Positions 51,065 through 60,636 of a stretch of 64,000 nucleotides of DNA are shown piece by piece. Within the stretch, counting starts at the first letter, position 1. Each line of letters begins with the position of its first letter. The position numbers and the translations under genes are program-made. The stretch covers positions 159,039-223,038 of the forward strand of contig CAADGV010000024.1 in the NCBI GenBank assembly GCA_900696645.1, given 5' to 3'. The notes below the pieces were generated by a model. That model was not told where the DNA came from and ran no database searches. It saw only the letters and a program-made list of their open reading frames with translations. The stretch comes from an uncultured Chlorobiota bacterium (GTDB lineage: Bacteria; Bacteroidota; Ignavibacteria; UBA10030; UBA6906).

Positions 51065-52172
51065 GAGCTTGGCACAACAGCCGATTGTGGGCAGCCGCGT
51101 TTCCGTTTCATTTGTTGATAACCTGCTGTTTGCAACTGAAGAGCGGTGGTATCTTAACGATTTCTTCCGCTGGCTCGAGTATGACAAACCAGTTGAACGC
51201 CGACGATTCGGGCGAAGCATTGAACAGTTGCCGGGATTGTCCGAGGCAAAGGGTCCCAATGAAGCGGATGTCTGGATTCTCCCTATGACATGGAACTTTT
51301 ACCTTGAACACAGGAAAGTCGGGCTCGTTCACGAGGCAGTGAAAGAAGGATTGAATAAGGGGAAGAAGGTCGTTGCTTTCAGCACGGGTGATTTTACAGC
51401 AAATGTTCCGTTCAGCGGACTTACGATCTTCGAGGCGTCGGTGTACCGGTCCCGCAACATCGGGGCGCAGGCAATGCCCGTGTTCATTGAAGATTATCTT
51501 GAAAAATATTTTGACGGAAAACTCGTTCTTCGTGAAAAGCAATCAAAGCCCGTTGTCGGATTTTGCGGTCAGGCATCGAGCGGCCGTCTTTCAGAGGTTG
51601 CCCGGTCTGCGCGTCTTGGTTTCCAACGCACTGCTTGGAAACTAGGCGCACGGAAATGGGAACCGGCAACGGTTGAGCATACAGCCCTGCGTTCGAGGGT
51701 CCTTGAAAAACTTGCACGCTCGCCGCTTGTGCAAACTAATTTCATCCTGAGGAAAAAGTACAAGGGGGGCGATACTATAGGAGACAGCAGCGATCTGAAA
51801 ACCGAATTTGTTCGAAACATAGTCGAATCGGACTACACGGTATGCGTGAGAGGTACCGGTAATTTTTCGACTCGATTCTACGAGACATTGTGCCTCGGCA
51901 GGATTCCCGTTTTCGTCGATACCGATTGTCGTTTGCCGTTTGATGAGGTAATTGACTGGAAACGATATTGTGTATGGGTTACTGAAAGCGAGATTGATTC
52001 GATAGCAGAGAAGGTGGCAGACTTTCACAATTCTCTTACAGACAATGGGTTCAAGCACGTGCAGGCGGCCTGCCGGAAACTCTGGTTCGGGCATTTGCAG
52101 CGGGATGCATACTACGGACATTTCTCCGGGTCCTTCGTTTCAAAAGAAAAGCTCGAAGCCATTGTTTCATGA
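51045..52172 (+). CDS. Exostosin-like (GT47-type) glycosyltransferase
   Basis: 375 residues if started at the TTG at 51045, which overlaps the previous gene by 20 bases; a TTG at 51069 is an equal candidate, as no clear ribosome binding site decides. The C-terminal segment SDYTVCVRGTGNFSTRFYET followed by LCLGRIPVFVDTDCRLPFDE is the exostosin family signature, and KRYCVWVTESEID follows as expected. Bacterial exostosin-like proteins transfer sugars in capsule and exopolysaccharide synthesis. The next gene starts four bases inside its stop (ATGA). Confidence 0.85.
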   Translation: MHTFQTESLAQQPIVGSRVSVSFVDNLLFATEERWYLNDFFRWLEYDKPVERRRFGRSIEQLPGLSEAKGPNEADVWILPMTWNFYLEHRKVGLVHEAVKEGLNKGKKVVAFSTGDFTANVPFSGLTIFEASVYRSRNIGAQAMPVFIEDYLEKYFDGKLVLREKQSKPVVGFCGQASSGRLSEVARSARLGFQRTAWKLGARKWEPATVEHTALRSRVLEKLARSPLVQTNFILRKKYKGGDTIGDSSDLKTEFVRNIVESDYTVCVRGTGNFSTRFYETLCLGRIPVFVDTDCRLPFDEVIDWKRYCVWVTESEIDSIAEKVADFHNSLTDNGFKHVQAACRKLWFGHLQRDAYYGHFSGSFVSKEKLEAIVS

Positions 52173-53026
52173 AAGCTTCACTTCTCATCATCTGGGACTA
52201 CGACGCTGCAATCGGTCAGGTCAACGCGTCGTATCCGTACAAGTTTGATGAGAAGAAGATATTCGATGAAATCGAAAATGTTGAGTATTTGCTAAAGCTT
52301 GGAACAAAACTGAACATTCAGATGACGTTTGCCTGTACCGGATTCGCGGGAGAACCCGGCGTATTTCCATATCACGTGCCGCACCAAATTGCACGAATCC
52401 ACGATGCGGGCCATGAAGTTGCCTCGCATTCATGGCGGCATGAGTGGTTTCCATTTCTTGAGCGGGAACAGATCGTACGGTCGCTGACACGAAGCAAAGA
52501 AACGCTGGAAAAGTGTATTGGCAAGCCTCATTCGGTGTGCGGGTTTGTCCCTCCTTTCAGTCGCCCCATGAGTTGGTACTCCAGAGGCGTGCTGAGTTTT
52601 GGGGACCGTGCATTCCGGCCGGGCCATCCCGGCGCAAGTCTCGGGTCGCTCCTGACTATTGCTGAACAGGTCGGCTACTCCTGGGTCAGGGTTGTCTATT
52701 CCCCCATCTTGCGCAAAGTATTTGGTTCAGATGGAGTTGCACTTAGGGATGCGTGGCGACGGAACGGGAAAGTAGTCTGCGTGCCCCAACACTACAATGG
52801 ATTTGACGAACGGGCCCGACAACTTCTGGATCAGGCTGTCGCGGAGAGTGGCGTCCTTGTCATTACAGGTCACCCATCCGGATTGAGTCGCTTAAAAGAA
52901 GAGAACGTGCAGCACGTTAATACATTTCTTGAATATGCAGCCCGACTGCAATCTGAACGTAAGCTGGAAATCTCAAGTGTACAACGGTATCTTGTCGGAA
53001 CCGAACGCAGAGAACTCGCGAATTGA
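52169..53026 (+). CDS. Polysaccharide deacetylase-like protein (CE4/NodB homology)
   Basis: 285 residues. The N-terminal WDYDAAIG segment resembles the first metal/catalytic Asp pair of the NodB fold. GHEVASHSWRHEWF provides the H-x3-H metal ligands. FVPPFSRPMSWYSRGVLSFG covers the PxxxR-like catalytic region, and VLVITGHPSGLSRLKEENVQ carries the final His. No signal peptide is visible, so it would act in the cytoplasm on a sugar nucleotide or lipid-linked sugar, or be misassigned in substrate. Overlaps both neighbours. Confidence 0.85.
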   Translation: MKASLLIIWDYDAAIGQVNASYPYKFDEKKIFDEIENVEYLLKLGTKLNIQMTFACTGFAGEPGVFPYHVPHQIARIHDAGHEVASHSWRHEWFPFLEREQIVRSLTRSKETLEKCIGKPHSVCGFVPPFSRPMSWYSRGVLSFGDRAFRPGHPGASLGSLLTIAEQVGYSWVRVVYSPILRKVFGSDGVALRDAWRRNGKVVCVPQHYNGFDERARQLLDQAVAESGVLVITGHPSGLSRLKEENVQHVNTFLEYAARLQSERKLEISSVQRYLVGTERRELAN

Positions 53027-54050
53027 TCATCTGGCGGATGAAGCGCAAGGGATAGTTATTCCGTTCTGCGAAGAACTATACGGAGCACATCAGGCTTTTG
53101 CGCAGAAGATGTGGCCTTCCAAACGCCGCCGCAGAGAGCCGGCGTACAACAGATGGAAGTTCCGCGGGAAAGCCTCGGGACCGGTTGACGGTTTGCTGTT
53201 GGCTGTTGTCAATGGCGAGGTCGTCGGTCAGTTGGGGGTTATTCCGGTTAGCCTGAGAATTGACGGGCAGGATTACCCCGCGCAATGGGCCTGCGATCTC
53301 ATGGTCGATCCTTTGTTGCGGAGAAGGAAACTCGGATCTCTTCTCTTTTCCGCGGCGATGAAACGAAAGATGATCACGCTGGGAAGCGACCCGAGCGAGA
53401 AGGCGGACCTCACAATGACGCATCTGGGATTCCGGCCTCTGAAAGGCCCGGTGAAAATGATTCTTCCCATCAATGCGGCGCACGTACTGCGTTGGAAATT
53501 GCCGCAACTACCTGATTCTTTAGCTGATGCACTTGGCCGTTGTCTCCAGCCGTTGATTCGTTTGCGTTCATTTCGATTGGCACAAACGCAGGCGACTGAC
53601 GGTGTGAGGCTTGCCAAGTGGCATGAAGCCGTTCCCCTCCTGAGGAAAAGATTCATCCGCATTCCTCATGTTGTGCATGACGATGCCTTTTATGAATGGC
53701 GATGCTCGGGGTTGACCGGCTATTCTTCACAGCTGGACGCGTTTATCTCGGATTCAGGCTCAGCCGCAATCGTGGAGGGTTCTCCTTCATACTACTATGT
53801 CTATGAATGGCTTGCAAAAGATCTGTCAGAAAGCAGGAGTCTCTTTGGTGCGATTCTGCGGCACGCACGTATCCAGAAGAGTCAGACGATCATGGTATTT
53901 GCCAACACAAACGACGAAGTCGAACAGTTGAAACATCTGGGATTCCTGGCAATGAGAACGCCCGTGAAGGTGATCTATTACCCTTCCGGCAGCATGGATA
54001 AACATGCGAACTTCCATTACACGATCTATGATTCGGATGGAAACCTATAG
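52935..54050 (+). CDS. GNAT family N-acetyltransferase
   Basis: About 371 residues from the ATG at 52935, which would overlap the deacetylase gene by 92 bases. GTG at 52977 or TTG at 52992 would shorten the overlap, so the start is unsettled. The GNAT core is PVDGLLLAVVNGEVVGQLGV, then the acetyl-CoA loop VDPLLRRRKLGSLLFSAAMK. A second, degenerate GNAT-like half follows, as in FemABX or double-GNAT proteins. It most likely acylates an amino sugar. Its position right after the deacetylase suggests exchange of one N-acyl group for another, which is inference. Confidence 0.8.
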   Translation: MQPDCNLNVSWKSQVYNGILSEPNAENSRIDHLADEAQGIVIPFCEELYGAHQAFAQKMWPSKRRRREPAYNRWKFRGKASGPVDGLLLAVVNGEVVGQLGVIPVSLRIDGQDYPAQWACDLMVDPLLRRRKLGSLLFSAAMKRKMITLGSDPSEKADLTMTHLGFRPLKGPVKMILPINAAHVLRWKLPQLPDSLADALGRCLQPLIRLRSFRLAQTQATDGVRLAKWHEAVPLLRKRFIRIPHVVHDDAFYEWRCSGLTGYSSQLDAFISDSGSAAIVEGSPSYYYVYEWLAKDLSESRSLFGAILRHARIQKSQTIMVFANTNDEVEQLKHLGFLAMRTPVKVIYYPSGSMDKHANFHYTIYDSDGNL

Positions 54051-54061
54051 CCTGAACACCT

Positions 54062-55537
54062 GTGAGTGGCCGAAAACCGTTCTCAGTATTGTTATTTGAC
54101 TTCAATGCCGTTATGAGATTGGTTCTGTTTGCCGTCGTAGTAGTGACTATCTATGTCGCGTTGGCACAGCAGGCTACTCCCGCCAGCGGGACGGACACCG
54201 GCAAGCTCCATTTGGCCGGTGCCACATCACTTGTCACATCGGGAGAATATCGGATAACCCAACGGCCACCACTCTATCCACTGTTTCTTGCGGCGGTCGC
54301 CAAGATAACGGGAACTCCTGCCGAGCCAACGACAAAGGCCGCCCGGGAAATGGGCAACAGGGAAAGATTGGATGTCTCGACGGCCCTTTTGGGTGCTCCA
54401 TACTTGTCTGCTCTGCTTTGGGCTCAATACCTCCTTTGGCTGTTAACTCTGGGCTTTGCGATAGCCGTCCTAAAGATGACAGATACATTGACGAGTTGGG
54501 CGATGCTCCTATTCTGCGCCCCTTCAAGTTGGTTGATGGTTACTTTCGTGCATGACCTTATTGTCGCACATACGACCCTGCTTTTCGGAGTTCTGTGTTT
54601 TGTGATTGCCTATACGCAGCACCGCAAAAGTCTTCCGTTTTTGCTCTCTGCAGCGTTCTTTGCTTTGGCGTCGTTGGCACGTCCGGCCTATCAGGCGCTG
54701 AATATCTTTCTGGTAGTAGTCATGTTCCTTCCTATTCTCAAGGATCATGGCAAACAATGGGCAATCAGGTTTGCAGCTTACAATGCCATAATGTGGTTGC
54801 TGATTGTGGGCGGATGGTCGTTGTACAACTACTCCAAGAATGATGTATACGGCGTTTCATCTGCCTCTGGAGTTGCATTGAGTACAAAGACAGGGTTGTT
54901 CCTCGATAGGGCGGCGGAGATTTACCCTGAAGAGATTTCTGCATTCCTGAAAATCCGTGACGATCTGATCATGCATTCCGAATCGCGGTCCAGCGCTCTT
55001 TTGGGAGATCAGGCGAGTCTGTGGTTGATGGACAATCGGGGCCTAACATACGCCCAGGCATCAAGATTCCTGACACGAATCAATATCATTGCGATTTCCA
55101 GAGCCCCCCTGCAATATTGTTGGGAGGTTGGAAAAGGCATGCTGGCATTCTTCTTCCCGTCGGTACCGGATTGGAGTATGCCCTTGAGGCTTGCAGTCAC
55201 AGTCGTCGAGGTAAGTGCTGTTATCCTCTTCCTTGGTTCCGTTGCGATTTGGCTGTCCATGCACTTTCTGCGATGGAGAGGTCACTCGGTGATAACGAAA
55301 TGGTCAAGAAACGACACTATACTCTTATTGGTGGTTGCACTATTTTTGTATACGCTTCTGGTGGCAAGTTGTGTTGATCTTGGGAAGTCTTACAATCGCG
55401 TCCCTGTTCAATTTGTGATTCCCTTGGCGGTGGCCTTAATTGGAAGAAGAGTTGCAAGAAGTGACCAAAATCGAGCACAACTTGACAGCAAGAAAGATTT
55501 AACTTCTGCGCATGAGGGTCATACTATTCTCCAGTGA
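54062..55537 (+). CDS. GT39/ArnT-like multi-pass glycosyltransferase
   Basis: 491 residues from GTG. An N-terminal helix (LVLFAVVVVTIYVALAQ) is followed by a large periplasmic loop containing ITQRPPLYPLFLAAVAKITG, the RPPLYPLFLA motif of GT-C dolichyl/undecaprenyl-phosphate-sugar transferases. About nine further helices follow. Such enzymes use lipid-phosphate-linked sugars in the periplasm and modify polymer or lipid. The second half (LYNYSKNDVYGVSSASGVAL) is a soluble loop between helices. The following gene starts 26 bases inside its 3' end. Confidence 0.8.
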   Translation: MSGRKPFSVLLFDFNAVMRLVLFAVVVVTIYVALAQQATPASGTDTGKLHLAGATSLVTSGEYRITQRPPLYPLFLAAVAKITGTPAEPTTKAAREMGNRERLDVSTALLGAPYLSALLWAQYLLWLLTLGFAIAVLKMTDTLTSWAMLLFCAPSSWLMVTFVHDLIVAHTTLLFGVLCFVIAYTQHRKSLPFLLSAAFFALASLARPAYQALNIFLVVVMFLPILKDHGKQWAIRFAAYNAIMWLLIVGGWSLYNYSKNDVYGVSSASGVALSTKTGLFLDRAAEIYPEEISAFLKIRDDLIMHSESRSSALLGDQASLWLMDNRGLTYAQASRFLTRINIIAISRAPLQYCWEVGKGMLAFFFPSVPDWSMPLRLAVTVVEVSAVILFLGSVAIWLSMHFLRWRGHSVITKWSRNDTILLLVVALFLYTLLVASCVDLGKSYNRVPVQFVIPLAVALIGRRVARSDQNRAQLDSKKDLTSAHEGHTILQ

Positions 55538-56699
55538 ATTCCCCCCCGGACCTGGGGGACTTGGCACCCATGCATACTATCTCTCAAAATCGATGAGCGA
55601 GAAAGGATGGGAGATTGTTGTATTGACCCCGCAGGATTACGCGTCTGCTGCGGAGGTTGCGGAATTCAATCGTACACAGGCTTTTCCAATCGTTACACTG
55701 CCTTCGGGCCGTGGCGCGATTATCGAATTGTTCACCCGGGTGAAGGTGCTCGCTCGTCAACTTAAGAGCATGAATCCCGACATCGTCGTCGCAAGCGGGG
55801 AACGCGCCGCGTGGCTGGCAGCGCTTGTCTGTTTTCTGACCTCCCGCCGATTTGTGGTGGTCGGGCATGGGACGGAGTACGGTACTGCCTCGGGTTGGCG
55901 GCCATTCCTTACGCGACTTGCTCTCAACCGGGCCGATCTCGTGATTGCTGTGAGCAATTTTACGCATGACCTCGTCAAGAAGCTTGGCGCGACCCCCCGT
56001 CGAATGACAGTAATTCCCAACGGTGCCGATCCTGATCTCTTTATGCCCTTGCCTGCGGATCAGATTATCGAGTTCAAGCGCAAGATCGGCATGCATGACC
56101 GGCACGTTATACTCACCGTTGGACAAGTAACAGAACGAAAGGGGCAGGAGGTCATTATTCGGTCGCTTCCGCAAGTTCTTGATTCCATACCGAACACACA
56201 CTACGTTATGGTAGGGCTCCCGACCGGGAAGGAAGTTCTCATGTCTCTGGCAAAGAGTCTGGGAGTTCATGACCACGTCCATTTCGCAGGAAAAGTGTCC
56301 CAACAGGAGTTGGTTCGTTACATGAATGCATGCGACGTTTTTGCGATGACCAGCCGCATGACAAGTTCAGGAGATTGTGAGGGATACGGTATTGCAGCAG
56401 TTGAAGCGGCTTTGTGCGGCAAGCCAGCTGTTGTGTCGGGCGAGTCAGGGCTTGCAGAGGCGATAGTCGATGGAGAAACAGGGATTGTAGTCCCACCGAA
56501 CGACGTGCCGGCAACTTCAGCGGCGCTTATTCGCTTGCTCTCTGACAGGAATCTGAGAAGGCATATGGGCGAAAATGCACAAGCGAGGGCGCTGCGCGAG
56601 CAAACATGGTGTCGGCGCGGGGCTGAGATGGAATCAGCCTTGCGAGGACTTGTAGAGGGCGAACACATTGTTGCGCAAAACCTGACTCACACAGTGTAA
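55512..56699 (+). CDS. Family 4 glycosyltransferase
   Basis: 395 residues. VILFSSEFPPGPGGLGTHAY is the classical acceptor-side start of GT4 enzymes. HVILTVGQVTERKGQEVIIR, VHFAGKVSQQELVRYMNACD and EGYGIAAVEAALCGKPAVVS (E-x7-E motif) mark the donor domain. The C-terminal helix is LRRHMGENAQARALREQTWC. It overlaps the membrane transferase gene by 26 bases and leads by two bases into another GT4 gene. Cytoplasmic, retaining mechanism expected. Confidence 0.94.
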   Translation: MRVILFSSEFPPGPGGLGTHAYYLSKSMSEKGWEIVVLTPQDYASAAEVAEFNRTQAFPIVTLPSGRGAIIELFTRVKVLARQLKSMNPDIVVASGERAAWLAALVCFLTSRRFVVVGHGTEYGTASGWRPFLTRLALNRADLVIAVSNFTHDLVKKLGATPRRMTVIPNGADPDLFMPLPADQIIEFKRKIGMHDRHVILTVGQVTERKGQEVIIRSLPQVLDSIPNTHYVMVGLPTGKEVLMSLAKSLGVHDHVHFAGKVSQQELVRYMNACDVFAMTSRMTSSGDCEGYGIAAVEAALCGKPAVVSGESGLAEAIVDGETGIVVPPNDVPATSAALIRLLSDRNLRRHMGENAQARALREQTWCRRGAEMESALRGLVEGEHIVAQNLTHTV

Positions 56700-56701
56700 C
56701 A

Positions 56702-57943
56702 GTGGCGAATCTTCTGATAATTTCACATACGGAGCATTACTACTCAGACGGAGTGTATTACGGGTGGGGCCCGACAGTTCAGGAAATTGATTATCTGGCA
56801 ACGTTGTTCAGCCGGGTACGTCACGTGGCGTGGCTTTATGACGGCGCACCTCAAAACAGCTCTCTGCCCTATAGCGCAGACAATGTGACACTTGTTCCGG
56901 TCTCCGCGTCGGGAGGAAACACATTCACAAGCAAACTCGGCATACTTTCCGCTCTACCTCTCTATGTCCGGACACTCCTGCGTGAAATGAGGTCTGCCGA
57001 TGTCGTGCACGTTCGCTGCCCCGCGAGTATCAGTCTGATTGCCATTGTGCTGCTGACTTTTCTAAGAAAGCCTTCTTACCGTTGGGCAAAATACGCGGGA
57101 AATTGGCGCCCGACACGCAGTTCCTTGTCATATGCCCTGCAGAGATGGTGGCTAAATCGTAACCTCCATAGAGGTGCAGTGACTATTAACGGCAGGTGGG
57201 AGGGGCAACCCGGGCACGTATTTTCTTTCTTGAATCCTTGTCTTTCGAAGGAAGAACTGGCAACAGCAAGGAGTTCTGCTCAAGTGAAGAGAATATCAAA
57301 ACCGGTCCGGTTAGTCTTTGTCGGGTATCTAGGAGAATCCAAAGGTGTTTCTCGTCTGTTGCACATAACGCAACGGCTGGTTCGGGAATTGCCTGAGGTG
57401 CATTTAGATGTTGTGGGTGATAGTCCTGCGAGGGCCGAATACGAAGCGCTCGCACGCAGTCTCGGAATAGCGGGGCATATCACATTCCACGGCTGGAAGC
57501 CGCGTACAGAATTGGGGGAGATCTATCAAAAAGCGCATATTATGATATTTCCCACCGACAGCGAAGGATGGCCCAAAGTTGTGAGCGAAGCGATGGCGTA
57601 CGGAATAGTACCACTTGTCGGAAGTGTTTCAAGCATTCCCCAGATTCTCGAAGAGACGAAGGCGGGAATAGCAATTGATCCCTACGACACTAATACTTTT
57701 GCCGAAGCAGCTCTTCGATGTATCCGGGAACCCGAAGTGTGGACTCGGATGAGCATTGCCGGAATTGAATCGGCATGGAAATTTACATACGAAACATATC
57801 TGATGAATGTCTCCAATGTATTTCAGAAGGTATGGGGAATTACTCTTGCTTCGAACTCAACAAACAAATCCGGTGTCACGCATATACTCGACGATCATAC
57901 AATGAGGAGTACAAATGTCGAGATTGACCAGGTTCAAACATAA
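56702..57943 (+). CDS. Family 4 glycosyltransferase
   Basis: 413 residues from GTG, two bases after the preceding stop. VRLVFVGYLGESKGVSRLLH, ITFHGWKPRTELGEIYQKAH and FPTDSEGWPKVVSEAMAYGI (E-x7-E motif) form the donor domain. The N-terminal domain begins LLIISHTEHYYSDGVYYGWG. It belongs to the wider GT4 family but differs strongly from the copies on either side. A 99-base gap with no clear terminator separates it from the polymerase-like gene. Confidence 0.92.
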   Translation: MANLLIISHTEHYYSDGVYYGWGPTVQEIDYLATLFSRVRHVAWLYDGAPQNSSLPYSADNVTLVPVSASGGNTFTSKLGILSALPLYVRTLLREMRSADVVHVRCPASISLIAIVLLTFLRKPSYRWAKYAGNWRPTRSSLSYALQRWWLNRNLHRGAVTINGRWEGQPGHVFSFLNPCLSKEELATARSSAQVKRISKPVRLVFVGYLGESKGVSRLLHITQRLVRELPEVHLDVVGDSPARAEYEALARSLGIAGHITFHGWKPRTELGEIYQKAHIMIFPTDSEGWPKVVSEAMAYGIVPLVGSVSSIPQILEETKAGIAIDPYDTNTFAEAALRCIREPEVWTRMSIAGIESAWKFTYETYLMNVSNVFQKVWGITLASNSTNKSGVTHILDDHTMRSTNVEIDQVQT

Positions 57944-58042
57944 TGTTCATGCTCGACAGCGTTTTAAGGAACTGGAGTCCTTGTATGAAAGCACAGGGTT
58001 GGCTCCATCATTTCATTTCATACTCTGATTTCAAGGAAATAC

Positions 58043-59485
58043 ATGTTAGCAGATAGCTATCGAGCGAGAGCCATTCCTTCCCGTATAGATAGTAAGTTGG
58101 AACAGGCGACATCGTGGTTTCTGATCGGATTTGCGTTGCTTCACATCCCGCTTGCATTTCTTATGCGCGGCGACAATACTATTGCAACAGTCCATGCTTT
58201 TGGGACACTCATCATGGGCTTACTCTTTATTGTCAAGAGCAAGAATCCTGTCCAAGTAGTTTACGTCGCAGCCTATATGGCCGGCGCCGAAGTTTTGTGG
58301 CGCATGAACAAAGCGGCGATTCCATGGGAATTTGTCAAATACTCGATAGTGTTGTTGCTCGGTTTGCTCTTGATTCGTTCTGCACGATCGCTTCGAGGGT
58401 TTGGGCTCCCGTTAATATATATGATGCTTTTGGCTCTCTCAGTTCCCCTCACATTGGAAGAACTCGGCTTCTCTCAGGCAGCACTTGGCGGGCTGAGCTT
58501 TAATCTCTCGGGCCCTCTGTGCCTTGCTGTGGCAGCACTCTTTTTTCGACAGCACATTCTTCAGGAATCTGAAATCCGGACAATACTGTGGATGACTGCA
58601 ATTCCCGTGATTGGAGTGGCCACGATTGCACTGAACTCGGTACTCACGATTGAGATTTATTTCGGCCTTGGCTCAAACGTTGCTGCAAGCGGTGGATATG
58701 GACCCAACCAGGTTTCATCCACCCTGGGCCTCGGAGCATTGTTCTGCCTCGTGCTTGCCATCTTCACCAAAGAAAAATTCTTCATTTTCATCACGTTAAC
58801 GTTGACCTTATGGTTCCTCTCGCAGGCAGCGTTGACATTGTCGAGAGGGGGATTGTTCGCTTCTGTTCTCTGTATGATAATAGTGGGTTTGCATCTGTTG
58901 AGGGATCCGAAGAAAAGAAACATCGCCTTGGGAATTGCAGCGACTCTGTTGTTTATTGGTGGATACTTCATTGTTCCGGAATTGGATTCTTTCACCTACG
59001 GTGCGGTTGACAAACGTATGCAAGATGTGAATACAACTCACCGTGCGGATATTGTGTTGCAGGACCTTGAGGTTTGGGCAGAAAATCCATGGGTGGGGGC
59101 CGGGCCCGGTATGTCAGCAGGGCTCCGAGCGAAGAAGGATTGGACGGGGCGGAAATATGCAGCCCATACCGAATTCAGTCGTTTGTTGTCTGAACATGGC
59201 GTTGCAGGACTGGGTGCAATGATTATCCTTGTTGCAATGGGCTGGAAAGCGTATGCACGTTCCACTTCACTCCAGCAACAGGCCTTGGTTGCAGGGCTCC
59301 TTGCGTGGTCGTTCGCCGAAATGACACATTCCGCTATGAGGCTGGGAGCAGTTTCCTTTCTGTTTGGTTTGGCTATGGCGCATATGAAATTTTCCGACAG
59401 CCCAACTGAGGCTGCCCGGACATCACAGCCTGAGAAGAAAACCTCGGGTGTCAATCGTCTCCGGCCGGGCAGGATACCGGTGTAA
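58043..59485 (+). CDS. O-antigen ligase / Wzy-like polymerase family membrane protein
   Basis: 480 residues with about eleven hydrophobic helices. The conserved periplasmic loop lies late in the protein: NPWVGAGPGMSAGLRAKKDW, then AAHTEFSRLLSEHGVAGLGA, where the His-Glu-Leu pattern is the hallmark of the Wzy_C (O-antigen ligase) family. It may polymerise repeat units or attach polymer to an acceptor in the periplasm. The locus also has a Wzm/Wzt-type ABC exporter and I see no Wzx flippase. That makes a ligase role plausible, but a polymerase with a flippase beyond the window cannot be excluded. It overlaps the next gene by one base. Confidence 0.88.
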   Translation: MLADSYRARAIPSRIDSKLEQATSWFLIGFALLHIPLAFLMRGDNTIATVHAFGTLIMGLLFIVKSKNPVQVVYVAAYMAGAEVLWRMNKAAIPWEFVKYSIVLLLGLLLIRSARSLRGFGLPLIYMMLLALSVPLTLEELGFSQAALGGLSFNLSGPLCLAVAALFFRQHILQESEIRTILWMTAIPVIGVATIALNSVLTIEIYFGLGSNVAASGGYGPNQVSSTLGLGALFCLVLAIFTKEKFFIFITLTLTLWFLSQAALTLSRGGLFASVLCMIIVGLHLLRDPKKRNIALGIAATLLFIGGYFIVPELDSFTYGAVDKRMQDVNTTHRADIVLQDLEVWAENPWVGAGPGMSAGLRAKKDWTGRKYAAHTEFSRLLSEHGVAGLGAMIILVAMGWKAYARSTSLQQQALVAGLLAWSFAEMTHSAMRLGAVSFLFGLAMAHMKFSDSPTEAARTSQPEKKTSGVNRLRPGRIPV

Positions 59486-60633
59486 TGTCTCAATCGTTGT
59501 TAGAGAAAAGAGTACAGTCTCCACTCACCTACGTTTCCGGTATGCGGCGAGAGTCGGGAACGGTAGTACTTCAGCAGGTGATCAAAGAGGATTTGCCGAG
59601 CCTGCGCGTGCTGCAAGTCGGCAATTTTCTCTCAGCCCGCGGATACACCGTGCAGTTTGTCGAGGAGCTTTCCGACAGGCTCGAACAGGATGGATGGCAC
59701 ATCATCAGGGCTTCGGATCAGGTAAAAAAAGTAAGCCGCCTTGCATCAATCCTGAGCAGGATTTTTGTCAACCGAAAGAACTTCGATGCCGCGCATATTA
59801 CAGTGTACAGCGGGGCCGCCTTTGTGTGGGCTGAAGCGGCGGCAGGAATGTTGAGAGTGTTGCGAAAGCCTGTCGTACTCTCACTTCACGGCGGCAACCT
59901 TCCTTCATTTGCAGAACGGTGGCCGGGGCGTGTAAGCCGGTTGCTGAACTCGGCAGATTTGGTGATAGCACCTTCGGGATACATGCGAAACGCCATGCTG
60001 AAATTCCGCAAAGACATTTTGCTGATCGCCAACCCGGTCGATACGCGACTCTTTGCGTACCGTCATCGCGAGAATGTCAGGCCGCGTCTCGTTTGGCTTC
60101 GGTCATTTCATGAGACGTATAATCCGACACTCGCTGCACAAGTCCTTTCGCTGCTTGTGCAGGAGTTTCCCGATATGACACTCACAATGGCCGGGCCCGA
60201 CAAAGGTGACGGCAGTTTCCAACGCGTAAAAGAGACGGCGCGGGAACTGGGGGTTGAGCGGAACATCGTATTTACGGGGCGATTGGATAACAAGGAAGTT
60301 CCCGGTTTCCTGAGCAACGCAGATATATTCGTTAACACCACAAATGTCGATAACACTCCGATAAGCGTCCTTGAGGCAATGGCATGCGGCCTCTGTGTTG
60401 TAACGACGAATGTGGGAGGGATTCCGTATTTGCTGGAAGATGAGAATGAGGCCCTTCTTGTCGAACGGAATGATCCTGCAAGCATGGCGGGGGCAATTCG
60501 CAGGATTGTCACGGAACCGGATCTGGCCCGCCGACTCTCACAACACGCCCGACGAAAAGCGGAGCAATGTGATTGGCAGAAGGTACTGCACGAGTGGAAA
60601 AGAGTCTTCACATCCCTGCACAGAAATGGATAG
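59485..60633 (+). CDS. Family 4 glycosyltransferase
   Basis: 382 residues; its ATG overlaps the previous TAA stop. LRVLQVGNFLSARGYTVQFV is the start of the acceptor domain. RLVWLRSFHETYNPTLAAQV, NIVFTGRLDNKEVPGFLSNA and TPISVLEAMACGLCVVTTNV carry the donor-site motif, in which the first Glu of the E-x7-E pair is replaced by Asn/Thr in NTTNVDNTPISVLEAM. That variation is seen in some GT4 branches. The gene is tightly linked to the CapK-like gene that follows. Confidence 0.92.
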   Translation: MSQSLLEKRVQSPLTYVSGMRRESGTVVLQQVIKEDLPSLRVLQVGNFLSARGYTVQFVEELSDRLEQDGWHIIRASDQVKKVSRLASILSRIFVNRKNFDAAHITVYSGAAFVWAEAAAGMLRVLRKPVVLSLHGGNLPSFAERWPGRVSRLLNSADLVIAPSGYMRNAMLKFRKDILLIANPVDTRLFAYRHRENVRPRLVWLRSFHETYNPTLAAQVLSLLVQEFPDMTLTMAGPDKGDGSFQRVKETARELGVERNIVFTGRLDNKEVPGFLSNADIFVNTTNVDNTPISVLEAMACGLCVVTTNVGGIPYLLEDENEALLVERNDPASMAGAIRRIVTEPDLARRLSQHARRKAEQCDWQKVLHEWKRVFTSLHRNG

Positions 60634-60636
60634 GAA

